Source: an uncultured Aquiluna sp.
GTDB taxonomy: Bacteria > Actinomycetota > Actinomycetes > Actinomycetales > Microbacteriaceae
Length of the DNA stretch: 64,000 nt
NCBI GenBank assembly: GCA_905182225.1
Contig: CAJJAJ010000029.1
Coordinates: 1 to 64,000 of the forward strand
Reading direction: 5' to 3'
A model generated the notes under the pieces. The model had not been told where the DNA came from. It was given only the letters and a program-made list of their open reading frames with translations, and did no database searches. The first letter of the stretch is position 1. Each line of letters opens with the position of its first letter. Positions 17,180 to 25,717 of the stretch are shown one piece after another. The position numbers and the translations under genes were made by a program.

Positions 17180-17491
17180 GTGAAAAACCCATGGCTCAGT
17201 TACGCACTCATTCGTCTCAGCTTATTTTTCGGCGTCTTTCTCGCCCTGATTGCATTGCAGTTCAACACATTTTTTGCCGCAATTATTGCAGCGGCGGTCT
17301 CTTTTGCAATTTCTCTGGTGTTTTTAGACAGGCAACGAAAAGCTATGAGTGAATCTGTGGCTGAAAAGTTGGCCCGAAATGCCTCCGGAACCTACGAGGA
17401 TAAAGAGAACGATCTCGAGAACGATCTAATGGATTCAGAAGCCGAAGCTGACAAAAAAGATCCCGGCGCCGACCAAGACCCCAAAGCCTAG
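17180..17491 (+). CDS. DUF4229 family membrane protein
   Basis: This 103-aa actinobacterial family protein has two membrane helices (about 8-26 and 30-48), a conserved basic stretch DRQRKAMSE, and a long acidic tail. Function is unknown. TAAACT at 17168-17173 lies 6 bases before the GTG. Its last 57 bases overlap the 3' end of menA on the other strand, where they encode the low-complexity acidic tail. Confidence 0.8.
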   Translation: MKNPWLSYALIRLSLFFGVFLALIALQFNTFFAAIIAAAVSFAISLVFLDRQRKAMSESVAEKLARNASGTYEDKENDLENDLMDSEAEADKKDPGADQDPKA

Positions 17492-18319
17492 ACCCGCAAA
17501 GCTTGCAAGTTTCAGAGCAGTAATAAGCTCCTTTGCCCCTCTGCCATCAAGGGCAATCAGTGTTGCTGGAATGACGAGTAGCAGATTAAGCAGCCCCAGA
17601 AGTGTCGCCGGGTAAACCAACACCAGCATTAGGTTTATCAGCACTGGCAACCAAAGCATCCAGATAAACAGCCTGCGAGAGTTCTTTTCCCCCAACCTCA
17701 CGGCGACTGTGATTTTTCCAGATTCTTTGTCAGTTTTTATGTCTCGAATGTTGTTGACCATCAAAACAGCCGCTGCATAGAGGCCGTATGCGCCACCAAC
17801 CAGAACCGCAAGCGGGTCTACGAAGCCGGTCTGAATAAAGTTGGTTCCAACCGTTGCAACAAGTCCAAAGAAAATAAAAACGGCAATCTCACCGAGACCG
17901 GCATAGCCGTAAGGGTTTTTACCCCCGGTATAGAACCAGGCAGCCACGATGGCAGCAATGCCAATCAAAACCAAAAACCACTGACCGGTCAATAAAACAA
18001 CGGTCAGACCAACGAGACCTGCAAAACCAAAGCTTGCAAATGCCGCTATTTTTACTGATCTCGGCTTTGCCGAACCCGACCCAGTGAGCCTTAGTGGGCC
18101 AACTCTGTTTTCATCGGTACCGCGGATGCCATCGGAGTAATCGTTCGCGTAGTTCACGCCTACCTGCAAAGACAAGGCAACAAGTAGAGCCAGAATCGAA
18201 AGAAGCAGATCAAAAGAATCAAGCGATGCCGCAGTTGCGCTTCCAAGAATGATTGGTGCGATGGCCAGCGGGAGAGTCCTGAGCCGGGCGCCCTCAATCC
18301 AAAGTTTTACAGTTGACAT
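17435..18319 (-). CDS. menA: 1,4-dihydroxy-2-naphthoate polyprenyltransferase
   Basis: MenA attaches the polyprenyl chain to dihydroxynaphthoate at the membrane. The 294-aa protein has multiple membrane helices and the UbiA-family prenyl-binding motif NYANDYSDGIRGTD (about residues 65-78), with a second Asp-rich loop MVNNIRDIKTDKESGK. The ATG at 18319 lies 7 bases from TAGTCT (18327-18332), a likely leaderless promoter; the longer frame upstream would overlap menE. The 3' end overlaps DUF4229. Confidence 0.93.
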   Translation of the reverse strand: MSTVKLWIEGARLRTLPLAIAPIILGSATAASLDSFDLLLSILALLVALSLQVGVNYANDYSDGIRGTDENRVGPLRLTGSGSAKPRSVKIAAFASFGFAGLVGLTVVLLTGQWFLVLIGIAAIVAAWFYTGGKNPYGYAGLGEIAVFIFFGLVATVGTNFIQTGFVDPLAVLVGGAYGLYAAAVLMVNNIRDIKTDKESGKITVAVRLGEKNSRRLFIWMLWLPVLINLMLVLVYPATLLGLLNLLLVIPATLIALDGRGAKELITALKLASFAGLGFGVLVGAGIFFVSFGF

Positions 18320-18329
18320 TCGATAAAGA

Positions 18330-19421
18330 CTAATCTGCCAACATGGCACTGGCGGCCTGATAGTCAGGTTTGCCGCTCATCAGCCTCGGCACTTGATCGA
18401 CCTTTTGAACCGCAATCGGTTTTGCGGCGCCCAAAAGAATTCTCTGAAGGTTCGCCTCGTCAAAGCCCTCGCTCGCGGCCAAAACTAGACCCACCGATTG
18501 ACCCCACTTGGAGTCAAGTGCAACGGCAATAACCTCCGTGACGCCCTCGTGGGCTAAAACTTTGGCCTCAACATCATCGAGTGAAACTTTCTTGCCGCCG
18601 GAAACTATTACTCGATCTGCCCTACCAATAATTCTTAGACGCCCATTTACTATTTCGCCCAGATCAGAACTTAGAAACTTTTCGCCAATCCCGTTTGCAA
18701 GCATTGGGCCGGAAACTGCGACCTTACCGTCAATGATTTCAAGGTTCACGCCCTCAAGCGCCTTCCCGTCATAAACGCAACCACCACTTGTCTCAGCCAT
18801 CCCGTAGCTTTCAACCAGCTTCACACCGCGACTCTTAAGTGATTCAACGGTTGCAAGGTTTGGCAGCTGTCCACCAATCAAAATTGCATCAAAGCTTTGA
18901 AGCGCCAAGATAACGGCATTGTCTTTGGATTCGATATCGGCATGGGCTGCCAAGCGATCAAGCTGCGCTGGAACCAATGATGTGTAGCGCTTGCTTCCTC
19001 GCATCAAAGAAACCGAGTTTAGAAAACCCTCCGCGGAGAAAGGCACCCTTGTGTTTTGGATCACCGGCTGAGTGTCTGCGACAACGGACCTAAAAAGCAC
19101 GTTTGCTCCCGCAATGTAATTGGCGGGAAGCGCAAGGAGCCACTGACCGTGGCCACCTAGAAACTTTGCTGACGCATCAGCACTTGCAAGAAGCGCAGCC
19201 AACGAGATTTCAAGTCGCTTTGGTCTTCCCGTCGAACCAGACGATTCGACAATCAGGCCGACATCATCAGAAACCTCTGATGGGACCGGATCAAAGTCAA
19301 CACCAATTCCCGTTATCTCCGGAGGTGAAACAAAACCTGCGACTTGACCGTCAAATACATTGGTCATCATCTTCAGGACCACGAATGGATCACTCGCGCT
19401 AACAGTAAGGGTGGGCTTCAT
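18330..19421 (-). CDS. menE: o-Succinylbenzoate-CoA ligase
   Basis: MenE activates o-succinylbenzoate with CoA and ATP. The 363-aa protein carries the AMP-binding loop ESSGSTGRPKRLEIS (about 70-84), ESYGMAETSGG, and a C-terminal SGGKKVSLDDVE. It is short compared with the usual 450-550 aa acyl-CoA ligases, as is normal for actinobacterial MenE, which lacks part of the N-terminal domain. The ATG at 19421 overlaps the menB stop as TGATG, so the two are coupled. Confidence 0.92.
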   Translation of the reverse strand: MKPTLTVSASDPFVVLKMMTNVFDGQVAGFVSPPEITGIGVDFDPVPSEVSDDVGLIVESSGSTGRPKRLEISLAALLASADASAKFLGGHGQWLLALPANYIAGANVLFRSVVADTQPVIQNTRVPFSAEGFLNSVSLMRGSKRYTSLVPAQLDRLAAHADIESKDNAVILALQSFDAILIGGQLPNLATVESLKSRGVKLVESYGMAETSGGCVYDGKALEGVNLEIIDGKVAVSGPMLANGIGEKFLSSDLGEIVNGRLRIIGRADRVIVSGGKKVSLDDVEAKVLAHEGVTEVIAVALDSKWGQSVGLVLAASEGFDEANLQRILLGAAKPIAVQKVDQVPRLMSGKPDYQAASAMLAD

Positions 19422-20305
19422 CAGTAGTGCCAGGGGAACGAGGACCAATCAGGTTTGCGCTTTTCCAAGAAGGCATTCTTGCCCTCATTTGCTTCGTCGG
19501 TTCCATAGGCAAGCCTGGTGGCTTCGCCGGCAAATAATTGCTGACCAACTAAGCCGTCATCGACGGCGTTCATTGCATACTTGAGCATTCGAATTGCCGT
19601 CGGCGACTTACCAAGGATTTCCTTGGCCCATTCCAAGCCTGCAGTCTCCAGATCAGCATGGGGAACCACCTTGTTGACAACGCCCATTTCATAGGCGCGG
19701 TCGGCATCGTAGGTGGCTCCAAGGAAGAAGATTTCCCGGGCAAATTTCTGGCCGGTTTGTTTTGCTAGGTAGGCCGATCCGTAGCCGGCATCAAAGCTGC
19801 CAACATCTGCGTCAGTCTGTTTGAACTTTGCATGCTCCTTAGATGCGATTGAAAGATCTGCAACCACGTTCAAAGAGTGCCCTCCACCGGCGGCCCAGCC
19901 GCTCACCAGCGCGATTACAACCTTGGGCATGAATCTAATCAACCGCTGCACTTCTAGAATGTGCAATCTGCCGGCAGAACCTTCGGCATGCTCATAGCCG
20001 GCTTTGCCTCGAACTGTCTGGTCGCCACCGGAGCAGAAAGCCCAGCCACCGTCTTTTTCACTCGGGCCATTACCGGTTAGTAGCACCACCCCAACATTTG
20101 ACTGGCAGCGCGCGTGATCCAGTGCTCGATAAAGCTCATCGACGGTTTGGGGTCTAAAAGCGTTTCTGACCTCGGGCCTAGAAAAGCCAACCCGGACAAC
20201 GCCAAGTTGCTTGTGCGCGTGGTAACTGATGTCGGTCAGGTCCTCAAACCCCGGCACCGTCATCCAGATTTCTGGATCAAACAGCTCTGAAACTGGTTTA
20301 GTCAT
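19421..20305 (-). CDS. menB: 1,4-dihydroxy-2-naphthoyl-CoA synthase
   Basis: MenB is the crotonase-fold enzyme closing the naphthoate ring. The 294-aa protein shows SRPEVRNAFRPQTVDEL, LVSGWAAGGGHSLNVVADLSIAS (oxyanion-hole Gly), DADVGSFDAGYGSAYLAKQ and the conserved C-terminus KRKPDWSSFPWHY. TAGTCT (20312-20317 on the plus strand) lies 6 bases before the ATG. That promoter physically overlaps the one for divergent menC, only 18 bases separating the two start codons. Confidence 0.95.
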   Translation of the reverse strand: MTKPVSELFDPEIWMTVPGFEDLTDISYHAHKQLGVVRVGFSRPEVRNAFRPQTVDELYRALDHARCQSNVGVVLLTGNGPSEKDGGWAFCSGGDQTVRGKAGYEHAEGSAGRLHILEVQRLIRFMPKVVIALVSGWAAGGGHSLNVVADLSIASKEHAKFKQTDADVGSFDAGYGSAYLAKQTGQKFAREIFFLGATYDADRAYEMGVVNKVVPHADLETAGLEWAKEILGKSPTAIRMLKYAMNAVDDGLVGQQLFAGEATRLAYGTDEANEGKNAFLEKRKPDWSSFPWHY

Positions 20306-20323
20306 AGACCTAGACTAATCCTC
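20306..20323. promoter_or_regulatory. Overlapping divergent promoters of menB and menC
   Basis: The palindrome-like TAGACTA at 20311-20317 supplies a -10 hexamer in both directions: TAGACT for menC (7 bases before its GTG) and TAGTCT for menB (6 bases before its ATG). Only 18 bases separate the start codons. Both mRNAs would be leaderless and two polymerases could not open this site at once. Confidence 0.7.
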
Positions 20324-21292
20324 GTGGATAGCATTCAAATAACTCAAGTGTCAGTAGTCAGACTGCCGCTGCGCTCTAGGTTTCGAGGAATCGATTACCG
20401 AGAGGCGCTTATTTTTAAAGGCTCCCAGCGCTACAGCGAATTCTCGCCATTTTTAGAATACGAAGATTATGAGGCTGCGACCTGGTTGAGAGCGGCTCTG
20501 GAGTTTGCAAACAGTCCTCTTCCAAAGCCCAAAAGACAGCTGATACCAATAAACGCAACGCTTCCAGCAGTCAGACCCGATCAGGTTATCGAAACTTTGG
20601 AAGCATTCGGCCAGTTTCAAACCATAAAAATAAAAGTTGCCGAGGTCGGCCAAGACCTCGATCAGGATTTAGCCCGAATAGCCCAAGCCCACAAAAGCTT
20701 CCCGGATGCCAACCTCAGGCTTGATGCCAACGGAAATTACTCTGTTGCTCAGGCAATGAAAATTATTAGGGCAATCGCCGATTACCCGATCGAATACTTT
20801 GAGCAACCGGTGGCTAGCATCAGTGAGCTAGTTGAACTTCGCACGCAATTAGCTGCAGCCGAAATCCAAATGAAGATTGCCGCCGATGAGTCAATTCGCA
20901 AACAAAGTGACCCTTTAGAGGTGGCAGCAGCCGGCGCTGCCGACATAGCGGTCTTGAAGGTCCAACCGCTTGGGGGAATCACTAGATCGCTGGCAATCGC
21001 ATCGGAATCTGGCCTGGCTAGTGTCGTTAGCTCGGCTCTAGAAAGCAGCATCGGTATCTCGCATGGGTTACACCTGGCGGCCAGTTTGCCAAGCCTTGAC
21101 TACGACTGCGGGCTTGGAACCGCGTCACTGATTGCCAAAGACATAACACGCAATCCCCTGGTTGCAGTGAACGGCTACTTAGGACTTGACGAGCCAGAGG
21201 TCGATGCCGCTCTGGTTAGAGAGCTAGCGGTTGATAGTGAGCGCAAGATCTGGTGGCAACAACGACTAGATCGCTGCTTGAAGCTTTTATAG
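20324..21292 (+). CDS. menC: o-Succinylbenzoate synthase
   Basis: MenC is an enolase-superfamily dehydratase in menaquinone synthesis. The 322-aa protein has the expected metal and base residues in order: IKIKVAE (KxK), RLDANGNY, YFEQP, AADES and AVLKVQPLGG, with SALESSIGISHGLHLA toward the C-terminus. Start is GTG at 20324, with a leaderless-type promoter shared with divergent menB. Its last 6 bases overlap the 3' end of ccsB. Confidence 0.92.
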   Translation: MDSIQITQVSVVRLPLRSRFRGIDYREALIFKGSQRYSEFSPFLEYEDYEAATWLRAALEFANSPLPKPKRQLIPINATLPAVRPDQVIETLEAFGQFQTIKIKVAEVGQDLDQDLARIAQAHKSFPDANLRLDANGNYSVAQAMKIIRAIADYPIEYFEQPVASISELVELRTQLAAAEIQMKIAADESIRKQSDPLEVAAAGAADIAVLKVQPLGGITRSLAIASESGLASVVSSALESSIGISHGLHLAASLPSLDYDCGLGTASLIAKDITRNPLVAVNGYLGLDEPEVDAALVRELAVDSERKIWWQQRLDRCLKLL

Positions 21293-22219
21293 ACCCGAGT
21301 AGACGTGCAGTCCCTTGAAGAATAGATTCACAATCGTGAAGTTGAAAATCACAGACAAGAACGCCACTAATCCAAGCCATGCGGCTCGCTTGCCGTTCCA
21401 GCCCCTGGTTGCCATTGCGTGGAGGTAGCCGGCATAAAGCACCCAGATAATGAAGGTCCAAACCTCTTTGGTGTCCCAGCCCCAGTAGCGATGCCAAGCG
21501 CGCTCGGCCCAGACCGCACCGGCAATCAGAGTAAAGCTCCAGAGCACGAACCCAACAACATTAAACCGATAAGCGATGCGCTCGAGCTGAAGTAATTCTG
21601 GAAAGTGGCTAAATAGTTTCCTGGCCCGATCGGATGCCTTCAATAGATAAGCAATATGCATTCCAGCTGCAACCGCTAAGAAGCCGGTTGCCATAATCGC
21701 CACCACAACGTGGATTACCAGCCAGTAACTCTGAAGCGCAGGCATGATGGTTTGTACTTCAACGTAAAAGAGTGAAACGGCAGCAAAAACAGTGATGAGG
21801 GCAAAGCCCGTAATGAAGGTTGCGATGAAGCGCAGATCCTTGATTTTTAGAGCGGTTAGATAAACCAACAAAATCAAAAAAGCACCGCTGATGGAAAACT
21901 CATACATGTTTGCCCATGGCACTCGGCCAGCGGCAACTCCTCGAAGCACAACCCCAACGCCCAAGATGGCGGTTGAAACCCAAAGCAGAATAAAGCCCGC
22001 ACGCTCCGTGGCGGTCATTTTGTCAGTGGCGATTTTCTCATCGACCATGATTGACCCGCTACTGGCGGCCTTAGCTTCCGAACTGACTGCCTCCACAGTT
22101 GAAAGTTTTACTAGCTGAAAGGAAAAAAGCACGAGTGCGAGCGCCAAGAAAGCGAGCGCCGATGAGACAAACAGCAGTGAAACTTGCGATAACGGCTCGT
22201 TTAGGACTACTTCGGTCAT
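21287..22219 (-). CDS. ccsB: Cytochrome c biogenesis protein CcsB/CcsA type (ResC)
   Basis: This 310-aa integral membrane protein belongs to the heme-handling family that, with ResB, transports heme out and ligates it to apocytochrome c (system II). It has about 8 helices and the tryptophan-rich heme motif WGWDTKEVW near residue 245. It overlaps resB as ATGA. The run resB-ccsB with ccdA and a thioredoxin-like gene is the standard actinobacterial cytochrome c maturation cluster. Confidence 0.92.
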   Translation of the reverse strand: MTEVVLNEPLSQVSLLFVSSALAFLALALVLFSFQLVKLSTVEAVSSEAKAASSGSIMVDEKIATDKMTATERAGFILLWVSTAILGVGVVLRGVAAGRVPWANMYEFSISGAFLILLVYLTALKIKDLRFIATFITGFALITVFAAVSLFYVEVQTIMPALQSYWLVIHVVVAIMATGFLAVAAGMHIAYLLKASDRARKLFSHFPELLQLERIAYRFNVVGFVLWSFTLIAGAVWAERAWHRYWGWDTKEVWTFIIWVLYAGYLHAMATRGWNGKRAAWLGLVAFLSVIFNFTIVNLFFKGLHVYSGL

Positions 22220-23724
22220 TTCTTGCTCCCTGATCTAATTTCTTGAACTATTTCTTCTAGCACTTGAGGCAAATTTGGATCATCCCGCCTTGATAACGCT
22301 GCAAACTCAATTTTGCCACCGGGTACTAGCCTCACCCACACTCTTCTTCTTGGCACCATCAGTGACATCGTTAGCGACACCAAGCTCAATGCTGCAAACA
22401 AGAGCACCCAGATTCCGCCCGGGTTGTGGGCAACATCCAGTGATGCAAATCGCAAGAGGCCATCGAATCTAACTGAACCCAGCCCGTCTGGTAGGTCTGC
22501 GGACTGTCCGACCTCAAGTTCGATAGCCGCCACTGGTCCGTCACGACCAGCAATCATTTCCATGTTTGTAGTATCCAACGCATATGCGTTTCTCGGGATT
22601 CCCGAATCCAGCCCCAAGTTTCCGGTGTAAACATTCATGGTCATCAAAGGCGAGATTGGGTCCGGGTAGATCGAGGTATAGGCACCGGTTGTTAGCTTCT
22701 CTGCGGTCGGGTAGAAAAACGCAATGATTCCGAGTTGCTCGGGAAGCGCGTCCGGCGCCTTGATAACACCCAGTGAGGTCATGTTTGAATCCTGTGGCAA
22801 AAACACAATTGGCCCCTGGTAAGAAATATTGCCATCACCGTCAAACACCGTCACAACCGGTGCAAACCCATTGCCGGTCAAGTACACGTTTGCTCCTGGA
22901 GCCGCTAGCGGGTAATTCACTCGAATGTCGCTCGTTGTTTGCGTCTGGCCAAAATCAGCTGACACCGAAGCAACGAAATCAATGGGTTGACCGATGTTCG
23001 CCCGATTAGCAAGGTCATAAACCACATCAAACTCGTCGAGAGTGAGGCTAAAAGGTTCCAACTGTCCCTCATTGAATAACGCACCCGGTGAAAATGAATC
23101 ATAGCTCGCGAGGTTATTCACGAAGGTGTCGCCCTCAACAAGCACTCGCTGGCCAGAGAAGCTAAATCCGCCGCCAAAACCAACTGCCAAAAGCACCCCT
23201 ACCAGCGAGTAGTGAAACACCAGGTTGCCGGTCTCTTTTGCGTAGCCCTTTTCGGAACTGATCGATTCTTGCTGGCGGTCGATTCGAAATCCGCGCTTTT
23301 TCAGAACCACCATGGCACTCTCAAGAACCGATGAATCCCCCGCCTCACTCAAATACTCCGGCATTCGCTCTAGGTTTTTAGGCGTCTGCACCGGACGAGC
23401 CCTGAGGGCCTCGAAGTGGATCTTGGTTCTTGGCAGCACACAGCCAGCGAGCGAGACAAACAGCAAAATATAAATAGCTGAGAACCAGACAGATGTGTAA
23501 ACATCAAACAACTGCAGCTGATCAAGTACGGCTGCAAGCTCCGGCTCGTTATCGTAAAAGAATTTCACGCCGTTTGGATCTGCACTTCGCTGCGGGTACA
23601 CACTTCCTGGCACTGCCGCGACCGCGAGCAAAAGCAGCAGTATTAGCGCGTTCCGCATCGATGTCAGCTGGCGCCAGAAGAATCGTGGCCAGAACCAGAG
23701 CTTAGAGAGGAAGCTGGAAGCCAC
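22216..23724 (-). CDS. resB: Cytochrome c biogenesis protein ResB
   Basis: The 502-aa membrane protein is the ResB partner of CcsB in system II cytochrome c assembly. It shows SMRNALILLLLLAVAAVPGSVYPQR, membrane helices near residues 25-45, 80-100, 170-190 and 440-460, and a large extracytoplasmic domain between the last two. Start codon is GTG at 23724, which overlaps ccdA by 23 bases. Confidence 0.92.
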   Translation of the reverse strand: MASSFLSKLWFWPRFFWRQLTSMRNALILLLLLAVAAVPGSVYPQRSADPNGVKFFYDNEPELAAVLDQLQLFDVYTSVWFSAIYILLFVSLAGCVLPRTKIHFEALRARPVQTPKNLERMPEYLSEAGDSSVLESAMVVLKKRGFRIDRQQESISSEKGYAKETGNLVFHYSLVGVLLAVGFGGGFSFSGQRVLVEGDTFVNNLASYDSFSPGALFNEGQLEPFSLTLDEFDVVYDLANRANIGQPIDFVASVSADFGQTQTTSDIRVNYPLAAPGANVYLTGNGFAPVVTVFDGDGNISYQGPIVFLPQDSNMTSLGVIKAPDALPEQLGIIAFFYPTAEKLTTGAYTSIYPDPISPLMTMNVYTGNLGLDSGIPRNAYALDTTNMEMIAGRDGPVAAIELEVGQSADLPDGLGSVRFDGLLRFASLDVAHNPGGIWVLLFAALSLVSLTMSLMVPRRRVWVRLVPGGKIEFAALSRRDDPNLPQVLEEIVQEIRSGSKK

Positions 23725-24424
23725 TTGTCACCACCTGAAGCCAGTTATTGAAACGCAACCAAAGACCTGTCATTAGCAGAATTCCAACCACAATTAGCAT
23801 CGCTCCACCAACAAGATTGAAAGTCCTGATGTGACGCTTTACGAATCCAACCGAAGTTTTAGCCCAATCAAACCCAGCTGCGATCAAAATAAACGGAATA
23901 CCAATACCCAACGAATAAACGGTGGCTAGGATTCCCCCGCGCAACGGGTCTGCCGTGTCAGAGGCTAGAACCAGCACCGCCGACAAGGTCGGGCCAATAC
24001 AAGGGGTCCAACCAAGAGCGAACACGACCCCAAGAAACGGAGCTCCAGCCAAACCCATTTTGGGGCTTAGTTTGAGCTTAAAGTTTCGCTGCAAGAACCC
24101 AAGCTGACCGATCATGGCAAAGCCAAAAACAACGACCATCAGACCCAAAACCACCTGTATCCAGGGGTTTCTGACCAGAACCAACAGGCCCGCCGTTCCC
24201 GCCAGCACACCGAGCGAAACAAAAACCGCACTGAAGCCCAAAACAAAGAGGATCGCCCCAGTCATAACCCGGGTCTTGGTGTTCGCGGAACCCGAGACGT
24301 AGCCAAGGTATCCGGGAACAAGGGGCAAAACGCAGGGCGAAATAAAAGTGACTATCCCAGCTAACAGCGCAACTGGAACGGCAATCAGCATCGAACCATT
24401 TAGCGCAATTTCACCTGGGTTCAC
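23702..24424 (-). CDS. ccdA: Cytochrome c biogenesis protein CcdA (thiol:disulfide carrier)
   Basis: CcdA moves reducing equivalents across the membrane to keep apocytochrome c cysteines reduced. The 240-aa protein has six membrane helices and the two redox cysteines in conserved context, FISPCVLPLVPGYLG and LGWTPCIGPTLSAVL. It follows the thioredoxin-like gene with a GTGA overlap and precedes resB. Confidence 0.93.
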   Translation of the reverse strand: MNPGEIALNGSMLIAVPVALLAGIVTFISPCVLPLVPGYLGYVSGSANTKTRVMTGAILFVLGFSAVFVSLGVLAGTAGLLVLVRNPWIQVVLGLMVVVFGFAMIGQLGFLQRNFKLKLSPKMGLAGAPFLGVVFALGWTPCIGPTLSAVLVLASDTADPLRGGILATVYSLGIGIPFILIAAGFDWAKTSVGFVKRHIRTFNLVGGAMLIVVGILLMTGLWLRFNNWLQVVTSGFQLPL

Positions 24425-25008
24425 TGGTCAACCACCGTTTGAATAAGAGTTCTTAAGATCGAGGCTTCGATTCGGCCCAAGATGCGAGAGGCGACTTTGC
24501 CATCACGATCAATCACAATTGTCGTCGGAACAGCCTGCGGCGACACTACTCCTGTGAAAGCAAGAGACACCTGTCCGGATTGAGCATCAATCAATGACGG
24601 GTATTCAATCCCGAAGTTTCTATCGAAAGCCAACGCTGTTTCCGTGGTATCGCGAACATTCACGCCGACAAACTGAACACTGTCTTCAAATTCAACACTC
24701 AACATTGCTAGGTCGCTGGCCTCCGCCCGGCATGGAGCACAGGCTGCGTACCACCAGTTCATAACAATGACATTGCTCTCGAAAGCTGAGCTGTCTAAAA
24801 CTTGACCACTCTCGGTGGTGCCGACAAAAGCTTCAAAACCAGGCCGGGAACCTAGCGCGAACTCCGTTACTGTTCCATCGCCCGCAATGTAATTTTTATT
24901 GTCTCCGGCTCGAAACTGCTCGGCCAGCGGATCGCTGGCACAGCCCGCCAGCAGCGTTGCCACTAGGCCAAGCCCAATTGTTGTTCTAAGAATTGTTCTT
25001 AGCTTCAA
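24421..25008 (-). CDS. Thioredoxin-like lipoprotein, TlpA/ResA type
   Basis: The 195-aa protein has a lipoprotein signal ending LATLLAGCAS and a thioredoxin fold with the active site WWYAACAPCRAEAS (CxxC near residue 90) and a cis-Pro loop AVPTTIVIDRDGK. It probably reduces apocytochrome c heme-binding cysteines outside the membrane, using electrons from CcdA. The TTG start overlaps the upstream phosphatase stop as TTGA. Confidence 0.9.
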   Translation of the reverse strand: MKLRTILRTTIGLGLVATLLAGCASDPLAEQFRAGDNKNYIAGDGTVTEFALGSRPGFEAFVGTTESGQVLDSSAFESNVIVMNWWYAACAPCRAEASDLAMLSVEFEDSVQFVGVNVRDTTETALAFDRNFGIEYPSLIDAQSGQVSLAFTGVVSPQAVPTTIVIDRDGKVASRILGRIEASILRTLIQTVVDQ

Positions 25009-25646
25009 ACTGCACCGCCGTCAATTGCGTTGGCGGCATGAGCTAGGCCCGGCTCGGAGTACACAACTTCGGTTAGCTTCCCGTCAATGACTTCGAAGCT
25101 TGTGATGGAGGACAGCGAACACCTGCGGGATTTTGGGCTGTGAGGAAGAGCTAACCCGGCGCTTGAACGGTGAAGCATCCAAATCGGTAGTTGATGAGAA
25201 ACGATAACTACGTCTCCGCCATCGACTGAATCCCACGCATCTAGGGCCGCGGCCTGCATTCGGTCAGCGACCTGGTCGTAAGGCTCACCCCAACTTGGAA
25301 GCTTTGGGTTTGCAAGATTTAGAATCAAACTTGGTTGCTTCAGGAAAGCAGCCGGTGCAAGCTTTATCCCCTTGAACTTGTTCCACGGTTCGATAACCCG
25401 CTCGTCCAAATCAACAGCGACACCAAATTGCCTGGCAATTGGAACGGCTGACTGTTGGGTTCTGACTAGAGGTGAAGAGATAAGGCGCTCGATCTTTCGG
25501 TCCTCGGCCAAAAGCGCTTTTGCTGCTGCTCCGGCCATTTCATGGCCTAAATCTGAAAGCTCAAAACCCTCAATCCGCTCATACAAAACACCGGAGGGAT
25601 TGAATACCTCTCCGTGGCGAACTAGATGAAGGCGCGAGGCGGGCAT
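25005..25646 (-). CDS. Histidine phosphatase family protein
   Basis: The 213-aa protein shows the phosphoglycerate-mutase-like motif LHLVRHGEVFN at residues 6-16, SSPLVRTQQSA, and the second His in VIVSHQLPIWML. Substrate is unknown. TAAACT (25654-25659) lies 7 bases before the ATG, so it leads the cytochrome c maturation operon and is probably cotranscribed with it. Members in this position are common in actinobacteria. Confidence 0.88.
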   Translation of the reverse strand: MPASRLHLVRHGEVFNPSGVLYERIEGFELSDLGHEMAGAAAKALLAEDRKIERLISSPLVRTQQSAVPIARQFGVAVDLDERVIEPWNKFKGIKLAPAAFLKQPSLILNLANPKLPSWGEPYDQVADRMQAAALDAWDSVDGGDVVIVSHQLPIWMLHRSSAGLALPHSPKSRRCSLSSITSFEVIDGKLTEVVYSEPGLAHAANAIDGGAV

Positions 25647-25717
25647 AGCAACAAGTTTACCCTCGCTAAACTGGGGTTAGTTAGTCCAGACTGCAGATAC
25701 CCAGAGGATTCTAAATA

